64,000 nt of DNA from Thinopyrum elongatum (Eukaryota > Streptophyta > Magnoliopsida > Poales > Poaceae), in the NCBI GenBank assembly GCA_011799875.1, contig CM022303.1:424818483-424882482 (forward strand). Reading direction: 5' to 3'. A program made the translations under genes and the position numbers. Positions 10,881 to 22,577 of this stretch are shown one piece after another. The notes under the pieces were generated by a model, which saw only the letters and a program-made list of their open reading frames with translations, was not told the origin of the DNA and did no database searches. The first letter of the stretch is position 1, and the number at the start of each line of letters is the position of its first letter.

Positions 10881-12018
10881 ACTACAAAAAAAGGCACATC
10901 TGTGACATTATGGCCCGAACGAAAACTTTTTTTGCCATGCTTATGGCACTTCTATGACAATAATTGTGACAAAAACATGTATCGTCATAGATGTGGTGGG
11001 ATCCTACTTCTATGACAAAAAATCATGACAGAAAATGGGTTTTCTGTCCTGGGCCGGCCGGAGACGCACCTGTATGACATTCTTTGGGTCATCCATGACG
11101 TAAAAAAATCATGGTAGAAGTGAGGGCGAGGAAAATTTGGGGGAGTTCCCGGTTACGGTGGGTGGTCGGGGCCGAGCGATGCAGTGTGGTTAGCGTGTTT
11201 CTCTCTCATACGCTTGTATGTGCGAGGCGTTTGCTAACTGAACCCGAGCAAGGCATTGGCTTACTAAACCCGAGCGATCGCACTAGCTACGTACTGAAGC
11301 CGATCAATCCCTTTGCTGCTAACTAAACCCGAGCGATTCCTTCGCTGCTAATTGAACTCGACTGACTCCTTCGCTGCCAATTGAACCCGATCGATCGCTG
11401 GTGCTGCTTACTGAAGCCGATCGAACCCCCATGCCAGACGTAGCTAGCCGGTTGGGTTGCCTCTAGATGAACAGTGCCCGTTGCTGCTGCGCGTGCAATA
11501 CGTAGAATGAGTCGAGACGTGGTGAGTCCAGCCGATTGGTTGGATGTGGATGAACAGTTCCCAGTGGTGGCTGGTTGAACAGGACCCCGAGGAGGCCGCC
11601 ACACCCCAGCCGGTTGGGGTGGATGAACAGGACCCCGTGTAGGCTGGATGAGAGGCTGGAGGAAGTCGACGGTGGATGAATAGCATCTGGTGGAGGCTGG
11701 AGCGAGGCAGTAGATGGTGGATGAACAGTAGCTTGTGGAGTCCCATTTTGCGGTATGCCACACCCTTCCCGATGAACAGGACCCCGTTTCGACCATAGGC
11801 TATTGGAGAGCAGTCCGTTTCCACCATTTTGCGGTATGCCAGGCCCCTCCTGATGAACATGACCCTGTTTTGATCGTAGGCGGTCGAACACAAGGCCGTT
11901 TCCTTTGTTCTGCGGTACGCCACACACCGTTTTGGCTGTTCTGTCCAAGCCGGTAGACTCCCATTGAACAAGATGTTGTTTCTTTGTTCCAACCCAGCCG
12001 GTTGGCTGCAGATGAATA
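10880..12018. mobile_element. Left end of a CACTA-type DNA transposon
   Basis: The sequence turns at 10880 into CACTACAAAAAAAGGCACAT, a typical CACTA terminus, followed by the subterminal word TCTATGACA in both orientations (about 10950-11100). The three bases before it, TGA, are the presumed target duplication. The body continues with repeats until the gypsy element G1 enters at 12024, and resumes at 43955. No right CACTA end could be found in the window and no transposase was seen. Confidence 0.5.
11230..12018. repeat. Two families of short degenerate repeats in the CACTA body
   Basis: From about 11230 to 11420 an AACYGAACCCGAGCGAT-like word recurs at roughly 45-bp steps. From 11466 the word GATGAACAGGACCCCGT and variants recur at about 11466, 11552, 11622, 11675, 11719, 11771, 11852 and 12011. 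The long overlapping minus-strand frames here (up to 196 codons) come from the repeats and have no domain. Confidence 0.55.
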
Positions 12019-12023
12019 GACGC

Positions 12024-13542
12024 TGATGACCCACAAGTATAGGGGATCAATCATAGTCCTTTCGATAAGTAAGAGTGTCGAACCCAACGAGGAGCAGAAG
12101 TAAATGACAAGCAGTTTTCAGCAAGGTATTTTCTACAGGCACTGAAATTGTTGGTAGCAGATAGTTTGATAGCAAAGTAATTTGTAACGAGCAAGTAATA
12201 GTAACGGTAACAAAAGTGCAGCAAGGTAGCCCAATCCTTTTTGTAGAAAAGGACAGGCCGGAACGGTCTCTTATAATAAGCAAAGCGTTCTTGGGGACAC
12301 ACGGGAATTTCATCTAGTCACTTTCATCATGTTCGTTTGATTCGCGTTCACTACTTTGATAATTTGATATGTGGGTGGACCGGTGCTTGGGTGCTGTTCT
12401 TACTTGAACAAACCTCCCACTTATGATTAACCCCTCTCGCAAGCATCCACAACTACGAAAGAAGAATTAAGATAAAATCTAACCATAGCATTAAACATAT
12501 GGATCCAAATCAGTCCCTTACGGAATAACGCATAAACTAGGGTTTAAGCTTATGTCACTCTAGCAACCCTTCATCTAATAACTACTCCACAATGCATTCC
12601 CTTAGGCCCAAAGATGGTGAAGTGTCATGTAGTTGACGTTCACATAACACCACTAAGGGAATCAACAACATACATATCATCAAAATATCGAACGAGTACC
12701 AAATTCACATGAGTACTTATGACAAGACTTCTCCCATGTCCTCAAGAACAAAAGTAACTACTCACAAAACATATTCATGTTCAAGATCAGAGGGGTGTTG
12801 AATAGCATAATAGATCTGAACATATGATCTTCCACCAAATAAACCAACTAGCATCAACTACAAGATGTAATCAACACTACTAGTCACCCACAGGTACCAA
12901 TCTGAGGATTTGATACAAAGATTGAACACAAGAGATGAACTAGGGTTTGAGATGAGATGGTGATGTTGAAGATGTTGATGAAAATTGACCCTCCCATGAT
13001 GAGGGGGTTGTTGGTGATGACGATGGCTTCGATTTCCCCCTCCCGGAGGGAAGTATCCCCGGCGAAATCTCTCCCCCGGAGAGCAAAAGTGCTCCTACCC
13101 AAGTTCTGCCTCGAGACGATGGCTCTCTGTCCCAAAAGTCCTCTCCTTATTTTTCTAGGGCAAATGGGCTTATATACCAGAAGATGGGCACCGGAGGCTG
13201 GCCAGGGGCCCCACTACCCATCAGGGCACGCCAGGGGGGTAGGCGCGCCCTAGTGCCTAGTGGGCACGTGGGTGGCCCCCTGTGGTATTTCTTTTCTCCA
13301 ATAATTTTTATATATTCCAAAATAAATCTCCGTAAAATTTCAGCTCATTTGGAGATGTGCAGAATAGGTATCTCTGACATAGCTTTTTCAGGTCCAGAAT
13401 TCCAGCTGCCGGTAATCTCCCTCTTTGTGTAAACCTTGCATATTATGAGAGAGAAGGCATTAGAATTACTCCACAAAGTGTTATATAGATTAAAAACACT
13501 ATAAGTAACTGTAGGAAAACATGATGCAAAATGGACATATCA
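12024..13542 (-). repeat. 3' LTR of G1 (1519 bp)
   Basis: On the plus strand it reads from TGATGACCCACAAGTATAGG to GGACATATCA. It aligns throughout with the LTR at 42429-43949. The TTATAATAAG word at about 12270 is the promoter region of the minus strand. Confidence 0.92.
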
Positions 13543-13556
13543 ACTCCCCCAAGCTT
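13543..13556 (-). other. Polypurine tract of G1
   Basis: On the minus strand AAGCTTGGGGGAGT abuts the 3' LTR. The identical tract lies before the 3' LTR of G2 (38988-39001). Confidence 0.88.
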
Positions 13557-13986
13557 AGACCTCGCTTGCCCTCAAGCGAAAGCTGATATCGATAATCATG
13601 CCCACATGTTTAGAGAGAGAGGTGTCGATAAAGACAAAATACGGACATAATAGCATCATGATAATTATTATAAAATCAATATTTGTTATCATAAAACTTC
13701 TCATGAGCAAGTAATAATTCAGCACAACATCGAAGTATAAGGCATAAACTTTCTTGAAAACTAACAAACTATGTTCTCAGTCAACAATGCAATTGCAATT
13801 CATCATATTTTCAGGAAGGGTCCCATGTTGGAGCTTTTTAGCAAGTCCACATGCTCAACCATCATTTTAGTCTTCTATGATTGCTAACACTCACAACATA
13901 TATATGGAGCAAAAAGTTTCAGTCGGACACACTCAAAGATAGGAGCTTATAATTTTGCCTCCCAACTTATTCATCTCAGGGGGGAT
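13557..13986 (-). other. Non-coding 3' region of G1, first part
   Basis: It matches, in reverse, the non-coding region of G2 at about 38580-38987, including the GAGGACAAGCGAGG-like lead to the purine tract. At 13984-13986 (GAT) the CACTA element enters; the region resumes at 25563. Confidence 0.8.
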
Positions 13987-14720
13987 CACTGGTACAGCGA
14001 GGTGCTATACAAACGGTTTTTAACCCCTTTCCGCGACGGCGTTTTGAACCATTGCCAAGTGAGTGACTGCGATAGGGGGGTCCTTCCCACATGACCCAGA
14101 AACCATCGGGGATAGGGAGCCTTGATGCATATAGTTGTCCCTATAAAATTGTTTCTGATATCTCGATTATCCGAAACGCTTCATCCTTGAAACTCATTTG
14201 TGCTCGATCGCATTGCCATCGCAGTCGGTATTCTGCAGTGCTATGTTCACAATGCGCGACCCATCACAAACAGTTCACGATTATAGAAGCAGACAATCAC
14301 ACACATTTACTTTTCCTCGACTGTATACATTTCGATGTAAGAGCGCATACAGTTGTCCCTATAAAACTGTATGCGAAGCTTGAATACATCCTACACGATT
14401 CATCCGTCGTACCCGCGTCGGATGAAGACCTACCGCACGCGTTCTTCTATGACCAAACGTTTGCGATGCGCACAACATCATAAATAGTCCATAATTGCGA
14501 AGCGTGTGTGATAAGGTGACTTTTGCAAACATTTAATAAGAAAGAATTGTGTGCGATGCTGTTGTTAATCGCACATGTTTTTTTTTGGCTGATCGTGTGT
14601 GCAGTAGAGATTGATCGCACACGTAGTGGATCCGAGAAACATGGCTGATCTCCACGTCTATCGCAGACATTTCGCTTTTGCAAACCGTGTGCAGTGTAAT
14701 CCCTGATTAATCCCTAATTT
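13987..14720. repeat. Left subterminal repeat zone of the CACTA element
   Basis: Words such as CAGTTGTCCCTATAAAA (14131 and 14350), GATCGCACACGTAG, GTGTGCGAT and AACCGTGTGCAG recur in both orientations. This is the usual position of CACTA transposase-binding repeats. Open frames here are incidental. Confidence 0.5.
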
Positions 14721-16004
14721 AATCCCAAATTTAAAAATCACATGTTTTGAATTTGAAAGTAGGCAATCACTTATTTCATATCCAACCATGTTTATTACAA
14801 ATATAGGTTCAACCACGAATGCATAATTCGATGCACAGGTACATATACTGAAGAACTACAGAAGCACCAAGTAAAGAATGATGAACCACAGTTGTACTAA
14901 AGACTATAAAGAGAGAGGCGAAAGACATTCTGGTTGCTGGAGAAGGTGAAGTAGAATGCCCATATTGTGCCCTCCTCCATGCGTAATGCGCGCATGACTC
15001 TAGGCCAACCCCTTGTGATGGCTACCCGTCCATCCTTCACTGTCTTCATTAGGACTTCTCGATGCTCATTGTAGTCTGGATGAAATACTTTAACCTTCAT
15101 TGTGTGTCCACCAATCATGTACTTTGCGAGGTAATCTTGAGTGAACTGCTTAGGGAACCACTGCGAACAAAAAAGATTCAGACATTGTTGTCTAACAACT
15201 CAATATGGGCAGTAAAAAGAGAAGGCTGCAGAGTTTGTAGTTACCATCCTACAGCTCACTGTTGTGTTGGATAGAGCATAAACAAATAATTTGCTTGCCA
15301 TCGTTCGTATCTTTTTGCTAATAATCCTTCTCAGTTTCCTCACTTGATGCTTGTTCATGAATATCTCATTGCCCCATACGCAAAAAGGGTCGATGCGTGG
15401 ATCCTTGCCAAGGGCATATGTACCTACAAGCAACAAGTCAATATTAGAAGCTAACAAGTGTCCAGGCCTGGATCTATATGCACTACATTATGGAATGACA
15501 GGGGGGAGTACAAGCCGAGGGATGAAACTAACCTCGGCGGAAAATGGTGGCCACTCCCGTTGTTGTCCTGCATAAGTAGTGGAAAGGCATGATAAGTACA
15601 GCAACCTTAACACAAACAAATATAGCAAAGGTAAAAAACATCATCTCCAAATGATAGCTTGAATGTGTTGGTTTCAGCATGTTGTTAAAGCAGATATAAA
15701 ATGGAAGGCAATGTTACCTACAACAGGCTTAACAGCCATCAAATATTGCAATTCAAACTGGTATTGTTGAAAATGAATAGAACGTAGGTAATGCTTAAAC
15801 ATTACACTGGATAAATGTGTAAAACTGAAATAAAGGGCATGTGTTAACTACACCAGGCATAACTGGAACCAAATATAGCCGTTCAAACTGGTATTGATGT
15901 AATCGAGCGGCACAGCTCCGACTTGCACATAATGAACATCACATTGTGAATGACTGAAATAAACAAGGCATAAATGATCAGTATAACAACCAAATATAGC
16001 CATT
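14721..16004. other. CACTA body without a convincing gene
   Basis: The short frames on both strands (for example 14897-15118 and 15200-15457 minus) may be fragments of captured exons, because 15000-15460 has near-coding composition with intron-like breaks. No family was recognised. From about 15640 AT-rich, repeat-like sequence leads into the 67-bp array. Confidence 0.4.
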
Positions 16005-16339
16005 GAAAACTGGATAGAGTCTCACTGCAACCAACCTAACAAGCAAATACAGATAAACAGGGCATATGCTTGAAAACTGGATAAATGCTCACTACGACCA
16101 ACCTAACAAGCAAATACAGATAAACAAGGCATCTACTTGAAAACTGGACAAATGCTCACTGCAACCAACCTAACAACCAAATACAGATAAACAAGGCATC
16201 TGCTTGATAACTGGACAAATGCTCACTGCAACCAACCTAAGAACCAAATACAGATAAACAAGGCATCTGCTCGATAACTGGAAAAATGCTCACAGCAACC
16301 AACCTAACAACCAAATACAGATAAACAAGGCATCTACTC
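16005..16339. repeat. 67-bp tandem array, five copies
   Basis: The word GAWAACTGG starts at 16005, 16072, 16139, 16206 and 16273, exactly 67 bp apart. Each unit also has CCAACCTAACAA and CAGATAAACAAGGCATC. Degenerate relatives extend left to about 15840. Confidence 0.9.
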
Positions 16340-16546
16340 ACTATAAACAACCAAATATAGCCATTCGTGAAACTGAAGTGGATAATTCATACTTAAACAT
16401 CACATAGCCCTATTGAACAATACATTTTTGCATAACTGAAATAATTAAACAAGGCACAGTTAAAACACAGCATGGCAAATGCTACTACAACAAAGGGTAT
16501 GGGTTGGCAAGCTAGAAAAGGTAAGATTTGCTGATAGGATGTTGCC

Positions 16547-17169
16547 TCACATGTCATGGATGGGATCATTCCAGTTGGAAGAGCACAGACCCATGGTGCG
16601 CTCTTTGATGTCACAGATGGGATGTTTCACCTTGGAAGAACCTTTGTGGGTGCCCTCCTCGTGGTCGTGGTCGATGAGGATCCCAAGCCGCCGTCGTAGA
16701 ACATGTCCTTCAGAAATGACAAAATGGGCGGGATGGTGTACAAGGATCACAAATCGTTGACCGTGTGGCGGAGGAGATCAGCGGCAGGGCCGTCGAAGAG
16801 ATCGATGGCGGTCGAACCAGAGGGGTTGGGGATGGACCACTTAACCTGTGACATGGCCCGCGTGAAGTCGTCATTGTCGACGAGCTTGATGTCGTAGCCA
16901 GCTTTCCTGAGATATAGTAATACGCTAGCCCGCTGACATGAAGCCTTCGGCATGGCAATGTAGTCAACGTCTTCGCCGGCTTCCGTGGTGAGGTGTTGCT
17001 CCGGGATCGACAGGTCGGGCCGAACAGTGGCCACCTCGCCAATGTCCGCCAGAGAGGCCATGATAAACCTCTTCTTGGCCGAACGCTCGTCGGGCTCCCC
17101 AGGATACGTGGTCGAGCTTAGGCTGCGACATTCTGGAGCAGGGGATATGGATCTGGCGGTGAGGGACAC
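16547..17169 (-). pseudogene. Unknown captured ORF, probably one gene in two overlapping frames
   Basis: A minus-strand frame from 17169 to 16747 (140 codons) is followed, with a few bases of overlap, by another from 16750 to 16547 (67 codons). The first has a conserved-looking middle (YIAMPKASCQRASVLLYLRK, then DIKLVDNDDFTRAMSQVKW). The second is rich in charged residues (GILIDHDHEEGTHKGSSKVK). Codon use is GC-rich, unlike the AT-rich sequence on its left, and the proteins look natural. One ancestral reading frame of about 207 codons broken by a frameshift at 16748 is likely; an initiator at 17061 (MASLADIGEVATV) is an alternative start. I do not recognise the family. Carriage inside a CACTA element suggests gene capture. 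Confidence 0.45.
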
Positions 17170-17185
17170 CGCAGGCCTCCTCTAA

Positions 17186-17920
17186 AAACTCAGGGGAGTG
17201 GGGCGACGGTATGGGAATCGCTGGGTAACCTGAACTTTATTATCTAAGCTAGGAGGAACGGGCAGACCGGCAGGGGTTGGCGGCGGTGGCGCCGGCGGCG
17301 GCGGCGAGCTAGGGTTCGAGGGGGGAGGGGGCCGGGTGGGGGACTGTGGAGGGGGGGAGGGGTGGTTTTTGAGGATACGCTGCGGCTACTGAAAATTTTA
17401 GTAATGGTGGGTGGAGATTGTGGTGGACGAGGGAGGGCGACGGTTCAAATGCCTCGGCTACTGCAAATTTACTATAAGGTCGGTGCTGGAGGAGTGTGGG
17501 CGATGGTTGAAGTACCGCGGCTACTAAAATTTGCGTAAAGGAATTGATGCAGGGTGCGAGTACCCAAGATCGCGCACGGTCCAATAAGAATATGCGTGTA
17601 TGATAATAAGGAAAAGCGGCGGAACCGCCAATTTTTGCAATGCTCAAGGCGGGTAGTTTGTTTTTAGATTTCTAGCTAGCAGGTCTATCGCACACGGTTC
17701 GTCCTAATTTTCAGACGTAGATGTGGAATTCAATCTAAATAAACTACCCACCTTTAGCTTGTGCAGGTGGTGATTTTACAGCGCACTTGCATCGCACACG
17801 GTTAAGCCAGTACCTCCACCTTTGCTCGCGCTAGCGCAGTCGTGGTGATTCACAGCGCACTTGCATCACACACGGTTAATCCATTATACCCGTGTCCATT
17901 GAGCATCATGAGAGGCTTTG
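17186..17920. other. GC-rich upstream region of the captured ORF, then subterminal-type repeats
   Basis: A G-rich stretch (17270-17360) and a twice-repeated CGGCTACTGMAAATTT motif (about 17380, 17455 and 17518) lie upstream of the minus-strand ORF and could include its former promoter. ATCGCACACGGTT words (17690, 17790, 17868) follow. No gene was seen. Confidence 0.4.
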
Positions 17921-17924
17921 CAGC

Positions 17925-19510
17925 AAAAACGTTAGAGAGGGTCAGAAGATAGCCACACCAGCATGTGGCCCAAATATATATGAGTGAAAAGGGTGGTCTG
18001 TGATGTTCAAAATTCCAATGCACAACTTTGACTATGCGGGCCCACGGGTGGGCGCATCGTCGAAGATCGATGAGAGGGGCCAGAAGTCAAGAACCACCTG
18101 GAAGTGGCCAAATATATGTAGGAATATAGGGTGTGATGTTTAAAACTTTAAATACACAATGCACAACTTTGGTGGCACCTGCCTCGCAAACCCGAAAGCA
18201 CCCTTGGATATATCTATAATGACATAATGTCGTAGCTAGCTAGGGTGCTTGATCCACCTCCCACTTCGTGTCAGCGGGGTGGATGCATGTAATGATACTT
18301 TGGTCATACATGCATGTCGCCATGACCTACCATAAGACGGACCAGTGAATCTATCGTTTGGTCAAACGACAACTGTTGTTGTCGATAAACCGCTTGGGCT
18401 AATAGATTGAACTATCATAAAAAATCGCATGAGAGGGACCACAAAACCAGCACCGCCTGCATGCGGCCCGAAATGATGTACGTTGGAAGGGGTGATGTGT
18501 GTTTTCAATATAGAATAATGTACAATTTAGATGTGGCGCCTGCCTCTCGATAGAGACAACAACCATGAAAGCCAGGTAGTTAAGGACGAGATACGCAGGG
18601 TATGGTGTCGGTCGAACCCAGCAATCCGAGCATGTGGGAGGGAATCCTGACAACGCATGAGCTCGAGCTTTGGTTGAACGACATGTGACGGTGACCGGCC
18701 CTAACACGAACTAGGAGGAATCCATTCATGGCCAACACATACCCCTCGTTATGGGTCAAAGGGATGATATATATACACTCGGGGAGCCCGCAGATATGCG
18801 TGTCGTCACAAAAAACCACACAAGGGAGACGTGGTTGATCAGAAGACCCCGTATACACTGCATGTGGCCCAAAAATATGTATGGGTACGGTGGTGTGTGA
18901 TGTGTTTAAATCCCGAATGCACAACTTCGATGGGCCACCAACTACATTACAAACCGAACATCGTACCCGACCCCAAGCCAGGTTCAATACGTACGATGTT
19001 GGTTTCCCAACTTCGAGGCGGGGGGGTGTCATCCAACGCATGCGCACAAACTTTATTTGGTCTAACATGGCACACATAGCAATAGGAAACCATCATGGTC
19101 AAACCCTTCTCGTATGTTGGGTCAAAGGGATAGATTGTGTGGGGCCCCCTCATTATCGGTCAAGGATAATATATATACCCCGGGGAGCCCACAGATATGT
19201 GCGGCGTCTATAAACCGCACAAGGGAGACATGCTCGATCAGAACACCCGGCCCCCTATACCCTGCGTGCGACCCGGAAAAAATGTATGGGTCTGGTGTGT
19301 GATTTGTTCAAATCCCGAAAGCACAAGTTCGATGGGGCACCAACTACATCAGTAACATTACAAACTGAACATTGTCGGGAACGTAACTTCGAGGCAGGTG
19401 GGGGGGCAGGGGCCAGGTGCCATCCAACGCATGTGCTAAAACTTGATTTGCTCTAACATAGCAAACAGTAAACCCTTCTCGTGCATTGAGTCAAAGGGAT
19501 AATTTGTGTG
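17925..19510. repeat. Degenerate repeats of about 390-400 bp in the CACTA element
   Basis: A segment with GCATGTGGCCCAAAWATRTATG, AATGCACAACTT and TTGGGTCAAAGGGATA recurs with starts near 17930, 18066, 18440, 18830 and 19225; the last two are the best matched, about 400 bp apart. Frames such as 18580-19077 minus arise from the repeat and have no recognised domain. Confidence 0.55.
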
Positions 19511-19521
19511 GGCCTACAGAT

Positions 19522-19751
19522 GTCGATCATTCTATGATTTTTGAGAACAAAAAATAACCAATAAAGAACATAGTCTACAAATTAGCGAAACAAGGATCCC
19601 AAGGTTTATATAATCGCCATGATAGGTCACTATAGAGTCGATCATTCTTTGATTTTTTAGAACAAAAATAACCAATAAAAAACATAGTCTGCAAATTAGC
19701 AAAACAAGGATCCCAAGGTTTATATAATCGCCATGACAGGTCACTATAGAG
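19522..19751. repeat. 115-bp tandem duplication
   Basis: GTCGATCATTCT starts at 19522 and again at 19637. The two 115-bp copies, each ending CACTATAGAG-like, differ at only a few bases. The mirror-like minus frame (19532-19828) simply repeats itself. Confidence 0.85.
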
Positions 19752-19807
19752 ACATTTATCTCTATAATGACTATATCATAGCATTTAAATGAAGCTTGAG
19801 ATATGCA

Positions 19808-19877
19808 ACTTCCCACCAGGTCACCCATCCTTAGACTACTCCAGCCCGAGCACGCTTAACTTCTGCGTTCTATTCGA
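19808..19877 (-). pseudogene. 5S rRNA-like segment (antisense, truncated)
   Basis: The plus strand contains ACTTCCCACCAGGTCACCCA, then TACTCC and GCCCGAGCACGCTTAACTTC. Reversed, this follows the plant 5S rRNA from the AAGTTAAGCGTGCTYGGGC promoter (A-box) region to the GGATGGGTGACCTSSTGGGAAGT (C-box) region, from memory of the 5S gene. About four in five bases agree over 70 bp; the first 40 or so bases of 5S, including the GGATGCGAT start, are not recognisable. It could be a captured 5S gene, part of a Cassandra-type LTR or a 5S-derived SINE. Confidence 0.6.
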
Positions 19878-20448
19878 CTAGGCTAGCGGATGGGAAGCCG
19901 CCCCTTGCTGATAGGAATTGCCTCCTTGCCATTAAGGCGTTTCACGCTGGTCACCCTATGGGAACTACTCCCTACTATCACACACATTTGTGCTTTTAGA
20001 AATTGTGTGCGATATTTACATGGCTGGTGTGTCACCGCCTAGCCTTCTATGAGCACTGACACTGACAGCGGGAGAACGATGGGAGAAGAGGCGGGAAACC
20101 GATAGGAGGAGTGGCGGGAAACGGTAGCGTGTTTGGATATATAACAACATTAATATAGAAAACTTAGTAGAGAAGGAAGCGTGAGCTAGCACGACACATG
20201 CGCATAGTGCTTACCCATATAAATAAAATCACAACCGGAACTGCATGCGTTGTTGAAAGGGATGAGGATTGCCGTTCAATCTGGGAGCATCCAACGGTGC
20301 AGACGTACGATCCGTGGGGTTTGGGTTCTGGCTAATCAAAACGCACGACTCAGATCGCGCGTGCAGCAGGGGGGCATCGGCCACAGTTTGGTAGGCACAC
20401 GGCTTTCGTGAGTGAACCGTGTGCTATTTGAAAACACTTCATGAGAAG

Positions 20449-22000
20449 AATCTCGATTTTTAAATCCCCGTAAATCCAAAACTCACCCGAAAATCGTGAA
20501 ACTTGGATGGTGTCACGACATGGCAGATATATGTCGAGGAATTTTTTTTGTCCATTTTGGGGCAAGTTTTATTACAAACCTCTCACAAACCGGAGCTTCT
20601 CTCAAGAAGCCTCGTGGTTCTGATAGGGAAACGTGTCCCCCTTGTGGGCGAAAAGATAATCACTGCCTCTTTTCACCTTGTATTTTCTTCTACAGGCAAC
20701 ATGGAACGACAGGATATCCATGCTGAAATTTAAAATTATTCAGGGTTCGTTTGCCTTTTTATACACTAATTGAGTTTCCTAGGCATTTAATGTCCATAAT
20801 TCAAATCTGAACTACACATACATGCTTCGGTTCACCAAAATGGCTAGAAAAATTATACATGTGTCCTTGGGTGCATGTTTAGGTCCCATGCAAGGAATGG
20901 GAATGAATTACAACCGTACCGTCGTCCTGGCTCGTCCTCAAACATTTGGAATCTCGGTTTTTAAATCCCCATAAATCCAAAACTCACCAGAAAGTCATGA
21001 AAGTTGGCATGGTGTCACGTCATGGCACATATATGTCGTGGTAAAAACATTGTCCAATTTAGGCCAAGCTTTATTACAAACCTCTTACAAACCGGAGCCT
21101 GTCACAAGAACCCTCATGGTTTCGATAGGGAAACATGTCCCCTTGTGGATGAAATGATAATCGATCCCTCTTCTAGCCTTGTATTTTCTTCTACACGCAA
21201 CATGGAACAACAGGAGATTCGCGTTGAACATTGAAATTATTCAGGGTTCGTTTGACCTTTTTTATTCATTAATTGAGTTTTCTAGGCATTTAATGTCCAT
21301 AATTCAAATCCGAACTACAAATACATGCTCTAGTGCAACAAAATGGCTAGAAAAAATGTACATGTGTCCTTGGGGTGCATGTTTAGGTCCCATGGAAGGA
21401 ATGGGAATGAATTCAACCATCTCGGCAAACATTGCGAATCTCGGTTTTTAAATCTCCGTAAATCCAAAACTCACCAGAAAATCATGAAACTTGGCATGGT
21501 GTCACTACATGGCACATATATGTCGTGGTAAAATAATTGTCCAATTTGGGCCAAGCTATATTACAAGCCTCTTACAAACCGAAGCTTCTCGCAACCCTCA
21601 TAGTTCCGGTAGGGAAACATGCCCCTCTTATGGGCGAAATGATAATCGCTGCCTCTTCTCGCCTTGAACTTTGTTTTCTACAGGCAACATAGAATAACAG
21701 GAGTGTCGTGCTGAAATTTGAAACTATTCAGGGTTCGTTTGGCCATTTTATATATTAATTGAGTTTTCTAGGCATTTAATGTAGTCCATAATTCAAATTT
21801 GAACTACAAGCACATGCTCCAGTGAAGCAAAATGGGTGGGAAATCGTACATGTGTCATTGGGTGCATGTTTAGGTCTCATTGAAGGAATGGGAATGAATT
21901 ACAAACTTCTCGTCATCCTGAAACATTGAGAATCTCGGTTTTTAAATCCCAGTAAATCGAAAACTCACCCAAAAAACATGAAACATGGCATGGTTTCATG
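20449..22000. repeat. Tandem array of about 490-bp units, three and a bit copies
   Basis: AATCTCGRTTTTTAAATC starts at 20449, 20950, 21437 and 21931 (steps 501, 487 and 494). Each unit also has CATGGCASATATATGTCG, a GGGTTCGTTTG word and GTGTCYTTGGGTGCATGTTTAGG. Small plus-strand frames recur at the same place in each unit and are not genes. Confidence 0.88.
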
Positions 22001-22035
22001 ACATGGCATGCGTGCATGCAGCTGTTTCATTAGAC

Positions 22036-22179
22036 GGGACAAGCGTGAGTAGTCCGCCGTGCAGGCTTGATGGGACGCGTGCGAGCAGTCCGCCACGCAG
22101 GCTCAACGGGACGCGTGCATCATGTCCACCTCGCAGGCTCAACGGGACACGTGCGAGCAGCAAGCCCGCCCATGCTCAC
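22036..22179. repeat. 36-bp minisatellite, four copies
   Basis: GGGACRMGYGYG starts at 22036, 22072, 22108 and 22144, exactly 36 bp apart, with a shared GCAGGCTYRAC tail. The plus-strand frame through it (RLDGTRASSPPR repeats) is a product of the period. Confidence 0.85.
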
Positions 22180-22450
22180 CGGGAAGCGAGCTCTTTGACC
22201 TCCATCCACTAGTCGCCCGCCTCGCTCACAACTTCTCCATTAATGGCGGCCGAGCTGCTGTTTAACATGCGGTTAATTAAAGCACCTGGACGAAGGATGT
22301 TTGCTTGTGATCCCATGGCCCCGCTCAATGTTAGCATTAGCTTTGTTCATGTTTTCAACTCGTATTCCGGCCTAATTTAAAATACCACATTGGGCAACGG
22401 ATAATACGACAACAAATAAAATGGCAACGGATAATACGACGACAAATTTA

Positions 22451-22524
22451 CAATGGCGTGGATAATAATTGTCTTACATATTCTGGATAATTTAAAATGC
22501 CACATGCGGCAAAGCCCGGAAGAC
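22451..22524. repeat. Direct repeat, copy 1 of 2 (partner 23778-23851)
   Basis: ATAATTGTCTTACATATT and GATAATTTAAAATGCCACAT recur at the same spacing in 23778-23851. Each copy sits on the 3' side of one of the two minus-strand captured ORFs. Confidence 0.8.
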
Positions 22525-22577
22525 ACGGGGCAAGAGAAGAAGGAAATCACAGACAACGATCTAGGTCGCTATTGTCT

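Noticed and set aside
11323..12087. Overlapping minus-strand frames of 157-196 codons
   Set aside because: They follow interspersed repeats in three frames at once and run across the border of the G1 LTR.
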